Part shown: positions 33,962-42,133 of the stretch, one piece after another | Layout of the letters: every line of letters begins with the position of its first letter | Position numbering within the stretch: the first letter of the stretch is position 1 | Position numbers and translations under genes: made by a program | DNA from: CADDZO01 sp035294145 | GTDB lineage: Bacteria; Chloroflexota; Dormibacteria; Dormibacterales; Dormibacteraceae | DNA length: 64,000 nucleotides | Direction: 5' to 3' | Assembly (NCBI GenBank): GCA_035294145.1 | Contig: DATGLL010000203.1 | Span: 1 to 64,000, forward strand | The notes under the pieces: generated by a model | Database searches by the model: none | Seen by the model: only the letters and a program-made list of their open reading frames with translations | Told to the model about the DNA's origin: nothing

Positions 33962-34545
33962 CAGCTGGCGGCCGGTCGGCTACGCTCGAGGCGTCGCATC
34001 TCGTCCTCGATCAGCTTGAAGTCGCGCTGGGGGAGCTGGTGGAGCGGTCCCTGGAAGGCCAGGGTCCAGTGCTCTGGTGGCCACTTGCGCACATACTCCA
34101 GCCGGTAGGCCAACTCTTTTGCGGGCAGCCACTCGTGCTCGTCGAGCACCGCGTCGGGGTGGATCCGCACCCTCCAGGGGTAATCCTCCTCACGGTGGAC
34201 CGAGCGCCACACCGGAGCGTGGTCCTCGAGCACGCCCGAGGTGAGGGTGCAGGTGGCGGCGAAGGCCATCCGGCCGGTCACGTAGAACAGCAGGCGATCG
34301 CCCGCCTTCATCGCCTCCACCCGCTTGCGGTACCGGGTCTTGAACCCCTGGATCGTGAACCCCCGCTCCTGGGTCCTCCGGTAGTTGTCCAGGGAGGTAA
34401 CCACCATCCAGTATCGGAGGTTGCGTCGGGTCGCGCGTTTCTTGCGGCTGCTCTTGCTCTTGGCTCGGCCTGCGCCCCGTGACGAGGGGACGGGTTGGTC
34501 GCCGGGCTGGCCGGTCTCCTCGGGCACGAGCCAGATCGTACTCAC
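33961..34545 (-). CDS. EVE-domain protein (second of two)
   Basis: The 194-aa product has a 40-residue Lys/Arg/Ser-rich leader, then an EVE-like domain: RYWMVVTSLDNYRRT (strand plus helix start), KRVEAMKAGDRLLFYVTG (GD.hh.Y strand), FAATCTLTSGVLEDHAPVW, and a C-terminal LEYVRKWPPEHWTLAFQG. EVE/PUA-like domains are thought to bind modified bases. It sits between the queuosine-salvage gene and tgt, so a link to modified tRNA is attractive but unproven. ATG at 34545 is used; a shorter form from 34407 would lack the basic leader. Confidence 0.75.
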   Translation of the reverse strand: MSTIWLVPEETGQPGDQPVPSSRGAGRAKSKSSRKKRATRRNLRYWMVVTSLDNYRRTQERGFTIQGFKTRYRKRVEAMKAGDRLLFYVTGRMAFAATCTLTSGVLEDHAPVWRSVHREEDYPWRVRIHPDAVLDEHEWLPAKELAYRLEYVRKWPPEHWTLAFQGPLHQLPQRDFKLIEDEMRRLERSRPAAS

Positions 34546-34588
34546 TCATCCCCGCGTCCCCGAGGGCCAGCCCGACCGACGGGCGCGG

Positions 34589-34594
34589 TAGGGT
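34589..34594 (+). promoter_or_regulatory. TAGGGT -10 box before tgt
   Basis: TAGGGT ends 8 nt before the GTG start of tgt with no clear Shine-Dalgarno between, consistent with a leaderless message. It is one of the weaker matches in the set. Confidence 0.4.
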
Positions 34595-34602
34595 TGCCGA
34601 TC

Positions 34603-35784
34603 GTGTTGGAGTTCGAGATCCTGGCCGTCGACGGGGCGGCTCGCCGGGGGGTGATCCGTACCCCCCACGGCGTGCTGGAGACCCCCGGCTTCTTCGCCGT
34701 CGCCACCCGGGCCGCACTGAAAGGGGTGGATCCCGCTGTCGCCCGACAGGCCGGCATCCGGGCCCTGATCTGCAACAGTTACCATCTCGCCGTCCAGCCC
34801 GGTCCCGAGGTGGTGGCTGCGGCTGGGGGCCTGCATCGGTTCATGGCCTGGGAGGGCGTGCTCGCCACTGACTCAGGTGGGTTCCAGGTCTTCAGCCTCC
34901 GGCACGGCCAGGTGGCGGACGAGCTGAAGGGGCGCCGCCGGCTGCCTCGACCGGAGACCGGGGAGGGGGCGATGGTCAGCGTCGACGAGGAGGGGGCGGA
35001 GTTCCGCTCTGTCATCGATGGCAGCCGTCACCGCTTCACGCCGGAGAGCAACATGGCGCTGCAGCGGGCGCTCGGCGCCGATGTGGTCTTCTGCCTTGAC
35101 GAGTGCACGCCCTTCCACGTCCCCGAGTCCTACACCCGGGCCGCCATGGAGCGGAACCTACGGTGGGCTCGCCGTTGCTTGCAGGCCTTCGAGGAGTTGG
35201 GGATGGGAGACCGCCAGGCCCTCTACGGGATCGTACACGGCGGCGTGTACCCCGACTTGCGTCGCGCCAGCGCGACCGCGGTCGCCTCGATGGGGTTCGA
35301 CGGGTTCGGCATCGGTGATTGTCTAGGCGAGACCAAGCAGGATTGGTACCGGGTGGTCGAGCTGGTGTGCCCCTTGCTGCCTCCCGACCGACCTCGCCAC
35401 CTGCTGGGCGTGGGCGAGCCCGACGACCTCATCGAGGGCGTGCTGCGCGGCATCGACACCTTCGATTGCGCCATGCCCACCCGGATCGCCCGCCACGGCC
35501 AGGCGCTGGTCCACGGCCAGCCGCGCTTCCGGTTGGACCTCACCTCGGCCCGGCGGCGAGGCGAGGACCGGCCGATCGAGGCCGGATGCCCGTGCTCGGC
35601 CTGCGTCAGGTTCGGCCGAGCCTACCTGCATCACCTTTTCCGTGCCCGTGAGCTGCTGGCCGTGTCCCTGGTCGCCGAGCACAACCTGGCTTTCACGGCC
35701 CGGCTGCTGGCCGGGGTGCGCGAGGCCATCAGCGCCGGTCGCCTGGCTGCGCTGCGACGGGAGGTCATCTCCTCCGAGGGGTGA
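34603..35784 (+). CDS. tgt: tRNA-guanine transglycosylase with unusual base-binding loop
   Basis: TGT swaps guanine 34 of tRNAs with GUN anticodons for preQ1 (most bacteria) or queuine. The 393-aa product has TDSGGFQVFSLR, base-contacting DEC at 166-168, the nucleophile Asp288 in TFDCAMPTRIARHG, and zinc ligands Cys329, Cys331, Cys334 and His360 with canonical spacing. The loop that reads IGGLAVGE in preQ1 enzymes is IGDCLGE here (residues 237-243), one residue shorter and with different specificity positions. With the DUF2419 salvage gene next door this suggests use of queuine rather than preQ1. GTG at 34603 is chosen because homology begins LEFEIL immediately after. Confidence 0.9.
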   Translation: MLEFEILAVDGAARRGVIRTPHGVLETPGFFAVATRAALKGVDPAVARQAGIRALICNSYHLAVQPGPEVVAAAGGLHRFMAWEGVLATDSGGFQVFSLRHGQVADELKGRRRLPRPETGEGAMVSVDEEGAEFRSVIDGSRHRFTPESNMALQRALGADVVFCLDECTPFHVPESYTRAAMERNLRWARRCLQAFEELGMGDRQALYGIVHGGVYPDLRRASATAVASMGFDGFGIGDCLGETKQDWYRVVELVCPLLPPDRPRHLLGVGEPDDLIEGVLRGIDTFDCAMPTRIARHGQALVHGQPRFRLDLTSARRRGEDRPIEAGCPCSACVRFGRAYLHHLFRARELLAVSLVAEHNLAFTARLLAGVREAISAGRLAALRREVISSEG

Positions 35785-36153
35785 GCGTCGGGAGCGGGCC
35801 TCCCGGGCGCGTGGCGAGGAAGCGCGAAGCCCGCGAGGGCAACCCCGTGAGGGGTGCCGCATGAGACTATCGCTTACTCAGCGGCAGCGGTCGGCCGACC
35901 TCTGGCGGTGGGCCTCGGCGATGAGATGTGGGCGGTCGTCAACAGCTCTTCTCACAAACCTCCGGGCCCTGTCGTCGCCAGCGCCCAGCATGTCCCTTTG
36001 ACCGGCTCTCAGCGCCCGTGAAGAGGAGGTGGGAGAGGCGAGGGCCGGGGGCTCGGGCTGTCGCGGTCGTGATCGGGGGCCGACGGGTCCGGGGCAGGGA
36101 CGATACGATGGCGTGACGAGGACGATCGCCGTTCCGGGGGGCAGAGGATCAGC
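35785..36153. other. 369-nt intergenic region with structured repeat
   Basis: No credible ORF. It contains the second copy of the dispersed repeat (35843-35891). The last 30 nt hold a ribosome-binding site (GAGG near 36142) for the disordered-GNAT gene. A TACGAT at 36104-36109 is a possible -10 box for that gene. Confidence 0.5.
35843..35891 (+). repeat. Dispersed intergenic repeat, copy B
   Basis: It matches copy A (453-502) in three exact blocks (15, 8 and 11 nt) with one single-base gap between them. It lies 58 nt after the tgt stop, so it might double as a 3' stem for tgt (CCCC-GTGA-GGGG). Confidence 0.6.
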
Positions 36154-38430
36154 ATGCGTGCCAGTAAGTTCGAGGCATTCAGACGCCCGCGTCTAACGTC
36201 GCCTGGCTCGCCTGGCCCGGACGCCGAGGAGGTCACCGACCCAGCGCCGGACGGGGACGGGCGCTTCGAGGCGCCGGCCCACGTCCAGTCCTGGCCAGGG
36301 GGCGGGTCGAGCTACTCGCTGGGCTTGGGGGCGTCGGCGCTCCCGTCCCGGCCGATGCCCGGGGCTCGGCTCGCGTCGGAGCCGGAGACGATCATCACCA
36401 AACGGCCGCTGCCAAGGACGCGGCCCGCCCCGCAGGCTGAGGCGGCCGTCGCCCAACGTCCGGCACGGCAGCCCACAGGGGAGCTGCGGAGGCCGCCGAC
36501 GACCTTGGAGCGAGGGGGGAGGCCGCTGGAGCCGACCGTCACCCACGCCCTCCCCAGGGGTGGCCCCCCGTCTGGGGGCGACGCCGGCCGGCCGGGGCAG
36601 GGGACGACGTCGGCCGGAGGGCATGCGGCCGGCGTTGAGCCCGGCCGAGGGGGAGCCGGCTCGGACGCGCCATCCGTCCCGCCCCGCTCGCTTCCGCGGG
36701 CGTCTGGGGGGGCCGGCGGTCGTCCGTTGCCCTCCCAGCCTCCGCCTTCCGGGGCGCCCCAGCTCGGTCGCGCTGGGGCGCCGGTCCGCGAGCGGGGATG
36801 GGGGGCTGCGTCGGCAGGGAGCCTGGCTGGCGTGGAGGAGCCGCCCCGAGAGCCGGACCCCGGCTTCGGGGGCGGGGCCAGCGGGGCCCCGGACGCGGTC
36901 GGGCGCGACCCCTCGGGGCGCCGTCGGGGGTACGGCGGTGCCGAGCCACCAGCCGAGGCGCCGATTGGTGGCCGGAGAGGTGAGGAGCGGCAGTGGCATG
37001 CCCCTCCGCTCGGGGAGCCCGCTGGCTCGCAGACGAGGCCCTGGCCCGAGCGCTTCTTGGAGCCTGCGCTCGGGGCGATGTCTCCATCGAGCCATCCACG
37101 CCCGGAACCGGACCGCCAGCGTACGTCCTCGAGCGACCCACCCTCGGAGGGGACGCGCTCTTCCTGGGAACTGCGGCTTCGGTTGGATCGGCCGGGGTCC
37201 CCACGGGAGGAGCCGGAGCCGCCGCGGCGCCTGGAGCCATCGGGCTCGGGGCTGGGGGGGCGGCCCCGGCTCGACAGCCCCTGGCCCGGCCCCTCCTCCG
37301 GTTCCGAGGGACGTGCCCGGCGAGCTGTCGCTCCGGCGGCGGTCGACCCGCCGCCGATGCCCCGCCCGACGCCATTGCTCCGGCTGAGCGCCCGCCCTCC
37401 CTCGACGTTCGTCCCCACCGTCCGCCCGGCGGGAGGACGGGGGCTGGGAGAGGCCATCACGGCGGTGCCGCCACCGCCGCCGGTGCTTGGAGGCCAGCCC
37501 AGGAACGTTGCCGGGGGACACGGTGAGCTCGTGGTTCGGCCGATTCGGGCCGATGACCTTGAGGCCGTGATGGGGCTGATCGACGCCGATCGTCTACCGG
37601 GCCGGCCGGCCTGCGACCTCCAGGCGCTCCGTCGGGCGTTGAGCGGGGACTTCCCGGGCGATCCTCGGGGTTGGAGTGGCTTCGGGGAGGTGCACGCCGT
37701 GGTCGCGGTTGATGGGAGTCGGGCGGTCGGCGCCGCTTCCTACGCCACCAAGGTCACTGACGGCACCGGCTGGTTGCTCTGGCTCCATGCCGGCGAGGAG
37801 CGTGCCGTGGTGGACGCGCTCCTCGATCACGTTCTCCGGGACCTGGGCGACTCCACCCGGTGTCGTGCCTTCGCGGTGGCCACCAGCCTGTCCTTCGGGG
37901 TCGAGGCGCTGCCTGTTCGCGGTCGTCCCTCCACCCACGCCGCCTTGCGGGCACGGGGCTTCGAGCGTCGTGCCTCGTGGCGTTACCTGCTCGCCCGCCT
38001 TGATCGCCAGGCGATGCTCGCCTCCGATCCCGGGCTGGCCACGGTCGAGCCAGCCGTGGGGTGGGGCGAGTACCCGGCCTGGCGGCTGTCGATGGGGGCG
38101 GCGCAAGCGTCGGCGGCGGCACTCGAGGTGGGGCTGGGGCCGGAGCGCTGCGGGTTGCTGCAGGACCTCCAGATTGAGCTGGACTACCACGGCCGTGGGG
38201 TGGGCAAGAGCCTGCTTCGCCAGGGCATGCAGCTGCTGCGCTCGCAGGGGGCGGCCACCGTGGCGGCGTTCGTGGAGACGTCCCGGTCGTCCGGGCCCCG
38301 GACCGAGGAGATGCTGGAGCTGCTCTTGGGGGCTGGCTTCGAGGAGGTCGATGAGCTCTGGTCCTACGAGGCCCCCGCAGCCGGCGAGCGTCGCTCCCAG
38401 TTGGTCAAGTTGCCCACCCGTTTCCGGTAG
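36154..38430 (+). CDS. Large protein with 450-residue disordered N-terminus and tandem GNAT-like C-terminus
   Basis: The 758-aa product starts MRASKFEAFRRP. Residues 20-450 are extremely rich in Pro, Gly, Arg, Ser and Glu with no hydrophobic core, so they should be disordered. From about 455 a GNAT-like domain starts (ELVVRPIRADDLEAVMGLID), and a second holds the best acetyl-CoA loop (YHGRGVGKSLLRQGMQLL near 688-705). The ATG follows GAGG with good spacing. Long antisense frames cross the disordered part, but the plus frame is unbroken into the conserved domain. The acetyl acceptor is unknown. The N-terminal part may be a scaffold or its own substrate. It could alternatively be two genes if a downstream start is used. 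Confidence 0.65.
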   Translation: MRASKFEAFRRPRLTSPGSPGPDAEEVTDPAPDGDGRFEAPAHVQSWPGGGSSYSLGLGASALPSRPMPGARLASEPETIITKRPLPRTRPAPQAEAAVAQRPARQPTGELRRPPTTLERGGRPLEPTVTHALPRGGPPSGGDAGRPGQGTTSAGGHAAGVEPGRGGAGSDAPSVPPRSLPRASGGAGGRPLPSQPPPSGAPQLGRAGAPVRERGWGAASAGSLAGVEEPPREPDPGFGGGASGAPDAVGRDPSGRRRGYGGAEPPAEAPIGGRRGEERQWHAPPLGEPAGSQTRPWPERFLEPALGAMSPSSHPRPEPDRQRTSSSDPPSEGTRSSWELRLRLDRPGSPREEPEPPRRLEPSGSGLGGRPRLDSPWPGPSSGSEGRARRAVAPAAVDPPPMPRPTPLLRLSARPPSTFVPTVRPAGGRGLGEAITAVPPPPPVLGGQPRNVAGGHGELVVRPIRADDLEAVMGLIDADRLPGRPACDLQALRRALSGDFPGDPRGWSGFGEVHAVVAVDGSRAVGAASYATKVTDGTGWLLWLHAGEERAVVDALLDHVLRDLGDSTRCRAFAVATSLSFGVEALPVRGRPSTHAALRARGFERRASWRYLLARLDRQAMLASDPGLATVEPAVGWGEYPAWRLSMGAAQASAAALEVGLGPERCGLLQDLQIELDYHGRGVGKSLLRQGMQLLRSQGAATVAAFVETSRSSGPRTEEMLELLLGAGFEEVDELWSYEAPAAGERRSQLVKLPTRFR

Positions 38431-38449
38431 CCGCGATCGTGGGGCCGGC

Positions 38450-38932
38450 CTAGGAGGCGGGGAGGAGCGCGATCAGGCTCCGCAGCTGCGAGAGGTGGGC
38501 CAGCTCGTGCTCGGCGACGAGCTGACAGACCTCCAGGAGGGTGAGCTCCCCCCGCAGGGGGTCGACGACGCGTCGCTGCCAAGCCTCGGGGGGCAGGCCG
38601 TGGAGCAGGTCGAGGGTCTGGCATCGAACGCGGGCGAACCCCTCGAGCAGCTCGGAGGTGGGTGGGGAGAGGTCGGGGTCGGGGGTGGGATCGATGGTCG
38701 CCTGCACCGGCAACTCGTGGAGCCCGTCCAGGCAGGCCTGCCGTAGGAGCCCGTCGATGGCCATGCCGGCCTCGCAGACGTGCCCGATCACCTCCCTGAG
38801 GGTCGGGAAGGCGGGAGCATGCCGGTAGGTGAGGTGGAGCTCATCCAGACCGGACACCAGGTCGGACAGTTGCTGGGGGACCGTCCCCATCAGCAGCACG
38901 ACCTCCTCGTGGCTGGGCTGGGTGGGGGCCAT
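38450..38932 (-). CDS. DinB-like four-helix-bundle protein
   Basis: The 160-aa product has the DinB/YfiT layout of four helices, with a candidate metal-binding His in REVIGHVCEAG near residue 50 and a His pair in VAEHELAHLSQLR near the C-terminus. Such proteins bind a divalent metal and include thiol transferases (bacillithiol or mycothiol dependent) as well as uncharacterised stress proteins. ATG at 38932 is chosen (TTG three codons earlier is possible). A minus-strand TACACT ends 8 nt upstream, suggesting a leaderless mRNA. It is convergent with the disordered-GNAT gene. Confidence 0.75.
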   Translation of the reverse strand: MAPTQPSHEEVVLLMGTVPQQLSDLVSGLDELHLTYRHAPAFPTLREVIGHVCEAGMAIDGLLRQACLDGLHELPVQATIDPTPDPDLSPPTSELLEGFARVRCQTLDLLHGLPPEAWQRRVVDPLRGELTLLEVCQLVAEHELAHLSQLRSLIALLPAS

Positions 38933-38940
38933 GGCCTGCA

Positions 38941-38946
38941 AGTGTA
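38941..38946 (-). promoter_or_regulatory. TACACT -10 box before the DinB-like gene
   Basis: On the minus strand TACACT ends 8 nt before the ATG at 38932. It fits the leaderless pattern of this window. Confidence 0.45.
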
Positions 38947-39069
38947 GGGGGGCCGGCGCCTGGGCAAGCGGTCGGTCGCCGGCGACGGCGCCCGAGCCCT
39001 TCAGGCCGTGGCCGGCCGCCGTTTCCTGGGCCCCGCCTCGCCATGGGCCTCCCCGGCCCCGAGCGTGCC

Positions 39070-39075
39070 TATACT
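39070..39075 (+). promoter_or_regulatory. TATACT -10 box before the zinc ribbon gene
   Basis: TATACT ends exactly 6 nt before GTG 39082, the same spacing as before the AAG and ThyX-like genes. No Shine-Dalgarno fits between. Confidence 0.6.
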
Positions 39076-39081
39076 CGAGGC

Positions 39082-39285
39082 GTGACCAGCACCGTGCAGA
39101 CCCACTGCGACCGCTGCGGTGCGGCCCTGGTGAAGGATGCCGCCTATTGCGAGCGCTGCGGCGAGCGGACCCGCCGAGCGCGGCGGCTGGTGCGGCTGAC
39201 CCTCCGCATCGAGCTCTTGGTGGTGCTCTTGGTCTTCGTTGTCGTCCTCGGCTTCGCGATCATCTACTCGATCCAGAAGCCCTGA
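39082..39285 (+). CDS. Small zinc ribbon membrane protein
   Basis: The 67-aa product has an N-terminal zinc ribbon (CDRCG near residue 8 and CERCG near 23; CxxC x11 CxxC) and one C-terminal membrane helix (about residues 42-63). The ribbon should lie in the cytoplasm. Family members of this shape are common and uncharacterised. The GTG start is supported by the TATACT box 6 nt upstream. Confidence 0.65.
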   Translation: MTSTVQTHCDRCGAALVKDAAYCERCGERTRRARRLVRLTLRIELLVVLLVFVVVLGFAIIYSIQKP

Positions 39286-39349
39286 GGCATCGCCCCCGAG
39301 CGGGAAGCCTTGCGGGGTCGCCGTCGCTCAGGGGCCCGGCGAGGGCTCC

Positions 39350-40747
39350 CTACCGCCGATAGAGCGCCTTGCCGTCCAGCTCGTCCTTGTTGAGCCGCTT
39401 GTTCAGGTGGAGGCCCTCAAGGATGAACTCGGCGACCGAAGCCCTCACCTCGGGACGGTCGGGGAGTTGCAGCCGACGCACCGCCATCGTTACCTCCGGG
39501 CTGGCACCAAGCGAGCGTTCATAGGCGCTTGCCGGCATCGACTCGCCTACCTCCACGATCTCGCCGTCGTCGAAGCGGGCGACGAGGCTCTCGAATTGGC
39601 CAGGAGCGAAGTACCGGTTGAAGACCGAGCTGATCGCTGCCCGTTGGATTCGCTCCAGGACCTGCTCCTCCTTGCCCTCGTCCAGGGCCTCGATCTCGAC
39701 ACGGCCCGTGGTCGAGGCGGCGAGAAAGCGCAGGTCGGCGATCCTCGGCACCGCCACCTCCTCGCCGAGGCGCACCGCCCGCCGGACCGAGTTGGCGGCC
39801 AGGTTCTCGTAGTTCCCGATCGACATCCGCACCGAGACGCCCGAGGCTTGCGAGATGTGCGGGCTGCGGCGCGCCAGATGGGTCATCTCGGCCACGATCT
39901 CCTTCATGAAGGTCGGGAAGATCACCCGGATGTCCTCGGGCGGGGGGGCGCCCTCGGTCTCCATGATGGCGATCTCCTCGCCTGGCGTCGCCGGGTAGTG
40001 GGTGCGAACCTGGGAGCCGAAGCGGTCCTTGAGCGGGGTGATGATGCGCCCCCGGGAGGTGTAGTCCTCCGGGTTGGCGCTGGCGACGACCATGAGGTCG
40101 AGCGGCAGCCAGATCCGGTAGCCGCGAATCTGGACGTCCTTCTCCTCCATGATGTTGAGGAGGCCGACCTGGATGCGCTCGGCCAGGTCCGGTAGCTCGT
40201 TGATCCCGAAGATGCCGCGGTTGGTCCTCGGGATCAGCCCGTAGTGGATGGTCAACTCATCGGCCAGGTAGCGACCCTCGGCCACCTTGATGGGATCGAC
40301 CTCGCCGATCAGGTCGGCGATGGAGATGTCGGGGGTGGCCAGCTTCTCGCTGTACCGTCGCTCCCGGGGCAACCACGCCACCGGCGTCTCCTCACCCATC
40401 TCCGCGACCAGGTCGCGGCAACGTCGACAGATGGGATGGTAGGGATGATCGTTGATCTCGCAGCCGGCGATGACCGGGATCTCGGGGTCGAGGAGCGAGG
40501 CCAGCGACCGCATGATCCGGCTCTTGGCCTGCCCCCGTTCGCCCAGGAGGATGAGGTCGTGGCCGGAGATGATCGCGTTGCAGATCTGGGGGATGACCGT
40601 GTCGTCGTAGCCGACGATGCCCTCGAACAGGCGCTCGCCTGAGCGGAGCTTGGTGAGCAGGTTGCGCCGAAGCTCCTGTTTGACCGTCTCTCGGACGTGC
40701 CCGCTGGCTCTCAGCGCTCCGATCGTGACTGGCTTCTCTGCACTCAC
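39350..40747 (-). CDS. ChlI/MoxR-like AAA+ ATPase
   Basis: The 465-aa product resembles the magnesium-chelatase I-like/MoxR AAA+ proteins of actinobacteria (similar to M. tuberculosis Rv0958 from memory). It has a Walker A-like GERGQAKSR near residues 69-77 (the usual GKT is AKS), NEL in GIFGINELPDLAERIQ as Walker B-like, sensor VVASANPEDYTSRGRIITPLKDRFG near 220, and a helical lid. A four-Cys/His patch (CEIN..HPYHPICRRC) is extra. Such ATPases normally work with a VWA-domain partner to load metals or remodel proteins, and none is adjacent. GTG start behind a TATCGT box 8 nt upstream. Confidence 0.85.
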   Translation of the reverse strand: MSAEKPVTIGALRASGHVRETVKQELRRNLLTKLRSGERLFEGIVGYDDTVIPQICNAIISGHDLILLGERGQAKSRIMRSLASLLDPEIPVIAGCEINDHPYHPICRRCRDLVAEMGEETPVAWLPRERRYSEKLATPDISIADLIGEVDPIKVAEGRYLADELTIHYGLIPRTNRGIFGINELPDLAERIQVGLLNIMEEKDVQIRGYRIWLPLDLMVVASANPEDYTSRGRIITPLKDRFGSQVRTHYPATPGEEIAIMETEGAPPPEDIRVIFPTFMKEIVAEMTHLARRSPHISQASGVSVRMSIGNYENLAANSVRRAVRLGEEVAVPRIADLRFLAASTTGRVEIEALDEGKEEQVLERIQRAAISSVFNRYFAPGQFESLVARFDDGEIVEVGESMPASAYERSLGASPEVTMAVRRLQLPDRPEVRASVAEFILEGLHLNKRLNKDELDGKALYRR

Positions 40748-40755
40748 TTTTCCCC

Positions 40756-40761
40756 ACGATA
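40756..40761 (-). promoter_or_regulatory. TATCGT -10 box before the ChlI/MoxR-like gene
   Basis: On the minus strand TATCGT ends 8 nt before the GTG at 40747. The gap is an A/G-rich GGGGAAAA, so a weak ribosome-binding site cannot be excluded. Confidence 0.45.
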
Positions 40762-40972
40762 CACCGCCTACGCCCGCGCCCAGACCCCTTTCGACTCAAG
40801 CCGTGCGCGCCCCTGTCCTCGACTCCTCGACGGTCGGTCCTGGGGCTTGGTATGGGATCGGCCGGGCGCGGGGCCGCCAGCGGGGAGGTGGGGGTCGAGC
40901 GGGGCGGCCGAGCCCCACCCCTCGCGACGCCTCGCTTGTCGGCGGGCCCCCTGGCCCCGCCCGAAGGTGCCC

Positions 40973-42100
40973 ATGCTGGCGGAGCCTGGCCTACCCTTCC
41001 CTATCGTGCAGGCAGACGCGGTGGTGGTCGAGAGCGCGGCGCTGGAGGAGTTCAGCGTGGGGCTGGCCCGAGCCATGGGCGCCGATGCCGAGGTGGCGAT
41101 CGAGGTGGGCCGGCACCTGGTCCGGGCCAACCTTTCCGGCCATGACTCGCATGGGGTCATGCGCTTCATCCAGTACGTCGAGGAGGCGGACCGTGGCCTT
41201 CTCCGGCCTGGTGCCCGTCCCCGGTTGCTCCGCGCCGGAGCGACGGCTGCGCTCTTCGACGCTCAACGGGGCTTCGGTCACTACTCGACCATGGTGGCCA
41301 CGCGATGGGCGATCGACCGGGCCCGCCACACCGGCCTTGGTGCCGCGGCCGTCCGCCATTCCATGCACGTGGGGCGCCTAGGTGAGTACACGGAGCGGAT
41401 CACCGACGAGGGGCTGGTAGGCCTGGTGACCGTCGGGGTGGCGGGGCCTGACTCGGGGCTCGTGGCCCCCTTCGGAGGCGTGCAAAGGTTTCTCGGCACC
41501 AATCCCTGGTCGATCGGTGTCCCCGCCTCGGGGAGGCCCGGGTTCGTGTACGACGCGGCAACCTCGACCGTCGCCGAGGGCAAGGTCCGCTTGGCCCGAA
41601 GTCGCGGGGACTCGCTCCCCCCCGGCCTCATCCGTGACGCCGATGGGCGCTCCAGCCCCGACCCGGCTGCCCTCTACCAGGGCGGTACCCTCACCCTGCT
41701 CGGTGACGAGCTCGCCGGGCACAAGGGCTACGGGCTCTCGATGGCGGCGGCCCTGGTCGGAGGGCTGGCGATGGTGGGCGACCTCGATCCGACCCCTGCC
41801 GGCTGCATGCGCATGCCGGCGGCGTGGGGGACGCGGCTGGCTGGGGTGCTGGTGCTGGTGGTCGATCCGGCTGCGTTCGGCGACCCGGAGGAGTACCGAC
41901 GGCGGGTGGCCGAGGTGCTGGAGGCGGCGACCGCCTCACCACCCGCCCCGGGGCGGGAGGAGGTCTTGGTGCCGGGCGATCTGGAGCGGCGCAGCCGGCG
42001 CCGTCGGGCGGTGGAGGGGGTTCCCATCCCCGGCGCCACCTGGGGCGAGCTGGCGCGGATCGGGGAGCGGTTCGGGGTGAGGATGCCGGCCTCGCGCTGA
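40973..42100 (+). CDS. Ldh-family (malate/L-lactate/ureidoglycolate) dehydrogenase
   Basis: The 375-aa product belongs to the type-2 malate/L-lactate dehydrogenase family, which uses NAD(P) and has its own fold, unlike classical LDH. Landmarks are RANLSGHDSHGVMRF near residues 45-59 (catalytic His region), AVRHSMHVGRLGEY near 125, GTNPWSIGVPA near 175, and GHKGYGLSMAAAL near 255. Substrate within the family (malate, lactate, ureidoglycolate, sulfolactate) cannot be told. ATG at 40973 is preferred because upstream residues are low complexity. The region 40762-40972 before it has no gene. Confidence 0.85.
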   Translation: MLAEPGLPFPIVQADAVVVESAALEEFSVGLARAMGADAEVAIEVGRHLVRANLSGHDSHGVMRFIQYVEEADRGLLRPGARPRLLRAGATAALFDAQRGFGHYSTMVATRWAIDRARHTGLGAAAVRHSMHVGRLGEYTERITDEGLVGLVTVGVAGPDSGLVAPFGGVQRFLGTNPWSIGVPASGRPGFVYDAATSTVAEGKVRLARSRGDSLPPGLIRDADGRSSPDPAALYQGGTLTLLGDELAGHKGYGLSMAAALVGGLAMVGDLDPTPAGCMRMPAAWGTRLAGVLVLVVDPAAFGDPEEYRRRVAEVLEAATASPPAPGREEVLVPGDLERRSRRRRAVEGVPIPGATWGELARIGERFGVRMPASR

Positions 42101-42133
42101 GCCGGCCCTGGGGGACGGGCGGGGTGGCCTGGC

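Noticed and set aside
36193..37521. Long minus-strand frames opposite the disordered N-terminus
   Set aside because: They are equally low in complexity and have no conserved domain, while the plus frame joins a recognisable GNAT region and has a ribosome-binding site.
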